From contig JABWBO010000032.1 in the NCBI GenBank assembly GCA_013360465.1, forward strand, positions 1 to 36,619: a stretch of 36,619 nt of DNA, written 5' to 3'. This document shows positions 32,953-36,619 of the stretch, in pieces. The DNA comes from Anaerolineae bacterium (lineage in GTDB: Bacteria; Chloroflexota; Anaerolineae; Aggregatilineales; Phototrophicaceae). Below the pieces are notes generated by a model. It ran no database searches. It saw only the letters and a program-made list of their open reading frames with translations, and had not been told where the DNA came from. Position numbers and translations under genes: made by a program. Position 1 is the first letter of the stretch. Every line of letters starts with the position of its first letter.

Positions 32953-35562
32953 TTATCCCTTTCGAATCGTAGTCATCACCACGCCCGGTTTGAGCTGCGC
33001 CGCCGCCGGCAGCGTGATGAGCGTACCCCCCTCAACCGCTGCGTACTGAGCCGGCAGATCTGCGCCATCGAGCTGCACCGCCGTCACGCCCGGCAAGCCG
33101 ACACGCCAGGAACGCACCGTCTGCCGCCCATAGTCGCAGCGCATCTGCGCGCGGGTCTCATCTTGGCTGTACGTCCCCCAACCGGAGCCGGTTGACCAGA
33201 AACAGCGGAATGCCGCCGGCGACCACGCCGGTTTGAATCCGACATGATCCACCGTGAGATCGCACTCGAAACCGGACAGCGCCAGCAGCAGCCCCCACGA
33301 AGCCAACGCACGGGCGTAATGGCTGCCGCACTCGATCTCGTTCCAGGGGTTGCGCCGCTGTCCGTCATAGCGCGCCCGCGCCCCGGCTACGATTGCCAGA
33401 CCTTCTTCGATCAATCCCTCATACATCATATGGCTGGCGACCTGATACTCGATCCCCGTCCATACCTCGTCGCTGTAGACAAACGGCAGATCCGGACGAC
33501 TGCCGTTCGGCCAGGTACACAGGAGCAGCCCCGCCTCGTTACCCAGCGCGAACACCCGCTGCGCATTGTGATGATCGGCAAGCGAAGCCCGGAAATTGTG
33601 CCGATAAATCGCGCGCAGGGTCTCAAGCACATGATCGCGGTCAAGTATGGAGCCAATACCACACACCCGCGCCATCCACGCGCCGATCACCTGGTCAGAC
33701 AGGCAGCCGCTGCCATACTGGTACTTCGGAACGCCGGCGCGCTGCCCACCCAGGCTGCGATCAGTCTCGAACGGCGTGTAGCGGGCTGCCTCTGGGTCAA
33801 TTCGCTGCTCATAGTAGCTGCCATTGAACAGGTTCTGATCGGTCCAGCGCGCCCCGACTTCAGCCAGCGCGGCATAACGCTGGGCGGACGAGTCCTCACC
33901 CACCGCCCGCGCCATCTCCGCGCCGCAGCGCAGCGCCCCCAGATACCAGCTCTGCATCATGCTGTTGGGACCAAAGAACTCGATGTCGTAGGTGTTGTGC
34001 TGCAAACCCTCCATCACGCCGTCCTGGTTGTAATCCCAGTAGCGCCAGGCATATTCCAGCGACCGTTTAACACCGTGCCACAGCCCCCGCAGCCATTCGG
34101 TATCCCCGCTCAGCTTCCAGTCTCGGTAAACCTGCATCACCCCGCCCATCTGACCATCTGCCGCCGGGTGGAAGTCCAGCGGGGGCGATCCCAGCGGCAG
34201 CGACAGGCGGAAAATCATGCGCCCATCCTCAAACTGGTTGTAGACGTAGTCGTTATGGCGCATGGAGCGCTCGAGCTGTGGAAAGAGATAGGCGTGGGTC
34301 AGCGCGTAGTTCCAGACATGCTGGCACGATCCCTCGCAGCAGCCGGCGGTTGAATGGACGCCTTCAAACCCATAGAACGAGCCGTCTTCCAGAAGAGTCA
34401 CCGTCGGCGACTTGAGGATGGACATCTGGCTGGTGACCGCATCCACCACCTCCACAGGCAGTGTCGAGTCGAACAGCGCATCGTGAAATGCCTGCGTCTC
34501 GCGGCGCAGACGGGCTTCATGCTGGGCAGCGTAGCGCGCCACCTCGAGCGCATCGCCAAATCGCCGCGCGTAGGGTACTCGCCATGTGGCTGAATCCGGT
34601 CCGGCGGGGCGGTAGCTGTCCGCCCAGTACTTGATGAAGTGCGGGAAATGCCAAGCCATCAGCAGCGGCAGAGTCTGGCTCTCGCCCGGCTTCAGCACGA
34701 CATGCAGCGCCAGCGACCCGGTGTCGCTGACATTTTCGGGCGATGGATCGGCATAGACCCGATCAGCCAGCCGCCCGGTGCTGGAAAACTCGTCCCAGAA
34801 CACCTGCAAACTGTCGAACCATGCGCCCCGCAGCCATGCCGTCTGGTGGCTGATATCCTGCCAGGGGGTCGCCAGCGCCATCGTGCCGCCATAGGGTTTG
34901 TCGGGCGTGAAGTGTTCGCTGCTCATCACGATGGCTGACAAACCCGGCTCCTGGATGAAACGGTTGACGTTCTGTTTGCCCGTTCCCTTGAATTCGCCGT
35001 GTTCGACATAGCTGAAAGCGCCATAGCCCCGGTAGCCGACCGCGTTAAACAGGTTAGCCGCCAGCGACACCTCAACGTCCTCGCTGCCAGGATTCGTCAG
35101 CGTAAACGCAAAGATACCGACCGGCAGCCCGGAGTCTTCAACGTTCAATGGGATGAAGGGATTGTAAGCCATCAGCGATACCTGGACCGGCAGCGCCGGG
35201 TCTGCGAAATCAACCCAGGCAAACGGATACTCGCCGCGAAACGTGTTGCCCTGCATGTGGCGCAGACCAGCGCCAGTCTCGCGCCGCGCGCCAAAGCCGA
35301 AGCCGTAGTAGTTGCTGCCGATCACATCGCCAATCAGCGGCACATCGGGCCAGCTCTCCAGCACACGCGCGTCTACTGCGCCGCGCGCGGTACGGGTCCA
35401 GATCGAGAAAAAGGTATTGGGCAGCAGGCAGGACTTATTAGGACGGTGGAAGATCTCCCAATCGACCAGCGCGCCGCGCCCAGAGAGCGAAAAACAGCCG
35501 GTGCCGATGCCGCCAATCGGGAACGCGATGGTACGCAGTTGGGCATTGGAATAGAGGGTCAT
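32953..35562 (-). CDS. GH116-like glycoside hydrolase (GBA2/DUF608-type)
   Basis: 869 residues. The N-terminal half has the GBA2-type beta-sandwich start (IAFPIGGIGTGCFSLSGRG, residues 12-30). The C-terminal half is an alpha/alpha barrel with CEGSCQHVWNYALTHAYLFP, WDYNQDGVMEGLQHNTYD and FGPNSMMQSWYLGALRCGAEM. D526 in HNTYDIEFFGP is the likely acid/base aspartate by analogy with GH116; the nucleophile glutamate cannot be placed with certainty, as this branch has CEGSCQHVWNY where human GBA2 differs. There is no signal peptide, so it should act in the cytoplasm, for instance as a beta-glucosidase, beta-xylosidase or beta-N-acetylglucosaminidase-like enzyme. It lies 5 nt after the oxygenase gene and 6 nt before the aminotransferase. 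Confidence 0.88.
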   Translation of the reverse strand: MTLYSNAQLRTIAFPIGGIGTGCFSLSGRGALVDWEIFHRPNKSCLLPNTFFSIWTRTARGAVDARVLESWPDVPLIGDVIGSNYYGFGFGARRETGAGLRHMQGNTFRGEYPFAWVDFADPALPVQVSLMAYNPFIPLNVEDSGLPVGIFAFTLTNPGSEDVEVSLAANLFNAVGYRGYGAFSYVEHGEFKGTGKQNVNRFIQEPGLSAIVMSSEHFTPDKPYGGTMALATPWQDISHQTAWLRGAWFDSLQVFWDEFSSTGRLADRVYADPSPENVSDTGSLALHVVLKPGESQTLPLLMAWHFPHFIKYWADSYRPAGPDSATWRVPYARRFGDALEVARYAAQHEARLRRETQAFHDALFDSTLPVEVVDAVTSQMSILKSPTVTLLEDGSFYGFEGVHSTAGCCEGSCQHVWNYALTHAYLFPQLERSMRHNDYVYNQFEDGRMIFRLSLPLGSPPLDFHPAADGQMGGVMQVYRDWKLSGDTEWLRGLWHGVKRSLEYAWRYWDYNQDGVMEGLQHNTYDIEFFGPNSMMQSWYLGALRCGAEMARAVGEDSSAQRYAALAEVGARWTDQNLFNGSYYEQRIDPEAARYTPFETDRSLGGQRAGVPKYQYGSGCLSDQVIGAWMARVCGIGSILDRDHVLETLRAIYRHNFRASLADHHNAQRVFALGNEAGLLLCTWPNGSRPDLPFVYSDEVWTGIEYQVASHMMYEGLIEEGLAIVAGARARYDGQRRNPWNEIECGSHYARALASWGLLLALSGFECDLTVDHVGFKPAWSPAAFRCFWSTGSGWGTYSQDETRAQMRCDYGRQTVRSWRVGLPGVTAVQLDGADLPAQYAAVEGGTLITLPAAAQLKPGVVMTTIRKG

Positions 35563-35567
35563 AATAT

Positions 35568-36443
35568 CTATTCGTGGGCGCGGGTGATCATATTCTCTTT
35601 CACCACCAGTTCAATCACCGGTTCGCCTTCCTGGTCAACCCACACGCCGCATTGCGTCGCGCCCTCGCTGATGCCCAGATCCACGACACTGCCATCCATG
35701 CGCAGCACCGGATGATAGAATTCACCGACCTTCTGCGCGTCACCCACAATGTAGTGTCCGATGAGCGACCGGCGGAAGCGGTCGGTCGTCGTGTTGGCAA
35801 AGCTGCCGTGTACCAGCGAGCCGTTGAAAAACAGCACGTCACCGGCGCTCATCAGCACCGGCGTGGGTGTAACGCCCTCCGGCAGAGGCACTGTGACATC
35901 AGTGAAGCTCTGGGTGGTATCGGCAGGCACTGTGCATAGAATTTCCCAGTTCTGGCTGCCGGGCACTACCTGCATACAGCCGTTGGCTTCGTCGCAGTCA
36001 TCCAATGCCAGCCATGCCGCCATGCAGGTTCCTGGCTGCACCCTGAGGTAGAGCTGATCCTGGTGCAGCGCCTGTCCGCGCGCGCCCGGCGGCTTGAAAT
36101 ACAGCATGGTCTGCGCAGCATAAGGCTCCCTGCCCAGCAGCAGGGTGAGAATTTCATTCAGCCGCTCGTCCACCAGCCAGTCAAACGATGTCTTGTCCCA
36201 GCGGTGCATTTGCAGCATGCGAGGATACTGCTGGAGCGGATCCGGCTTTTCGTCAGGGATTGCAGCCCGCACAGTCGGGTCTGCCGTCCGTTTGATCGGC
36301 ACGCCGGCGAAGTCGCCGGGCTTCCGACCTTCCTCTCGCAGCGCCATGAAGTGCGCCCGAAACGTGGTCACTTCTTCTTTGCTGTACAACCCACGCGCCA
36401 CATAGTAACCATTTTCACCATAGAAAGCAGCCGGATCGGTCAT
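35568..36443 (-). CDS. phytanoyl-CoA dioxygenase (PhyH)-family iron(II)/2-oxoglutarate oxygenase
   Basis: 291 residues of the PhyH family. The iron-binding triad is H127-Q-D129 (ALHQDQLYL) and H212 (GSLVHGSFANTT), and arginines R222/R224 are placed to hold 2-oxoglutarate. Members hydroxylate lipids, amino acids, antibiotics or other small molecules, sometimes causing demethylation or ring changes. AGGAGG lies 7 nt before the ATG, a strong site for the first gene of the operon. It heads a glycosidase, aminotransferase and dehydrogenase operon, so its substrate may be a glycoside or methylated sugar; that is inferred from context only. Confidence 0.92.
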   Translation of the reverse strand: MTDPAAFYGENGYYVARGLYSKEEVTTFRAHFMALREEGRKPGDFAGVPIKRTADPTVRAAIPDEKPDPLQQYPRMLQMHRWDKTSFDWLVDERLNEILTLLLGREPYAAQTMLYFKPPGARGQALHQDQLYLRVQPGTCMAAWLALDDCDEANGCMQVVPGSQNWEILCTVPADTTQSFTDVTVPLPEGVTPTPVLMSAGDVLFFNGSLVHGSFANTTTDRFRRSLIGHYIVGDAQKVGEFYHPVLRMDGSVVDLGISEGATQCGVWVDQEGEPVIELVVKENMITRAHE

Positions 36444-36530
36444 GCCGCCACCTCCTGTATCGCACTCTATTCTCGGTCATCTACCTTAAGATAATGGCAG
36501 AGCCTTGGCTCACACTGCCGCTCAGAGACT
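36444..36530 (-). promoter_or_regulatory. leader of the oxygenase/glycosidase operon
   Basis: The stretch contains the Shine-Dalgarno AGGAGG (complement of 36451-36456) for the oxygenase gene, and upstream an AT-rich segment around 36480-36495 where a promoter could lie. I do not find a -35/-10 pair at good spacing, and none of the TCGACAA-type sites seen in the rhamnose-like locus, so this operon is probably under different control. Confidence 0.4.
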
Positions 36531-36533
36531 GTT

Positions 36534-36607
36534 TGAAAAGCCGGTTTTCACACAACCTCACCCCGGAAACCTGACGGTTTCCTGCCCCTCTCCAATTGGA
36601 GAGGGGC
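36534..36607. repeat. cluster of palindromes, probable interspersed intergenic repeat
   Basis: Three hairpins lie in a row at the right edge: TGAAAA/TTTTCA (36534-36550), GGAAACC/GGTTTCC with a 4-nt loop (36565-36582), and a perfect 24-bp palindrome at 36584-36607 with arms GCCCCTCTCCAA and TTGGAGAGGGGC. Tandem palindromes with CCCCTCTCC-type cores are common interspersed repeats in Chloroflexota and cyanobacteria, but no second copy is present here. The window ends 12 nt beyond, so its full length is unknown. Confidence 0.6.
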
Positions 36608-36619
36608 GGTTGAGCGCAG

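Noticed and set aside
33244-34353. 369-residue plus-strand frame opposite the GH116-like gene
   Set aside because: Antisense shadow of a gene with clear family motifs; no recognisable domain.

Overview
The window is about 36.6 kb of GC-rich bacterial chromosome, most likely from a Chloroflexota (Anaerolineae-like) bacterium. That assignment is an inference from the gene mix, the ATTGAAAC-ended CRISPR repeat, the decayed IS remnants and a cytochrome-narGHJI nitrate reductase operon of the type known from Thermus. No rRNA or other marker gene is present, and I found no tRNA.

Layout. (1) 62-1343: a CRISPR array of 17 full 37-bp repeats and 17 spacers. It ends in a truncated 18th repeat that runs straight into a decayed insertion-sequence remnant (about 1344-1731). 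No cas gene is in the window. (2) 1740-16530: a sugar-uptake and catabolism locus. On the minus strand lie a periplasmic binding protein, permease, ABC ATPase, second permease, SGNH esterase, isomerase and L-rhamnose mutarotase. On the plus strand, divergently, lies a DeoR-type regulator whose C-terminus is a second copy of the binding-protein fold. Then come two enolase-superfamily dehydratases (minus) and, divergently, a cupin, a Gfo/Idh/MocA oxidoreductase, a TIM-barrel isomerase and an SDR (plus). The set resembles the rhizobial rhaRSTPQU rhamnose system, but no kinase or aldolase is present. A second IS remnant, in opposite orientation, follows at about 16531-16755, so the whole locus sits between two inverted remnants. 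(3) 17072-27967: a respiratory nitrate reductase operon on the plus strand: NarX-like sensor kinase, NarL-like response regulator, a small receiver-like protein without phosphorylation residues, membrane dihaem cytochrome c, narG, narH, narJ, narI. (4) 28011-36443: a tight seven-gene minus-strand operon: phytanoyl-CoA-dioxygenase-like oxygenase, GH116-like glycosidase, class III aminotransferase, two SDRs (one lacking the catalytic lysine), an aldose-epimerase-like protein and a uroporphyrinogen-decarboxylase-like protein. I cannot match it to a known pathway. The right edge carries a palindromic intergenic repeat.

How the parts work together. In the sugar locus the binding protein delivers a sugar to a two-permease ABC importer, the mutarotase and isomerase act on it inside the cell, and the dehydratases and oxidoreductases point to a sugar-acid branch. 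The regulator carries both a DeoR effector domain and a copy of the transporter's own binding-protein fold, so it may read the same ligand twice. TCGACAA-type motifs occur in both divergent promoter regions of this locus. The nar operon encodes nitrate sensing, electron supply, catalysis, maturation and membrane anchoring in one direction. The most unusual items are the DeoR-binding-protein fusion, the inverted IS remnants bracketing the sugar locus, and the oxygenase/GH116/aminotransferase/UroD operon.
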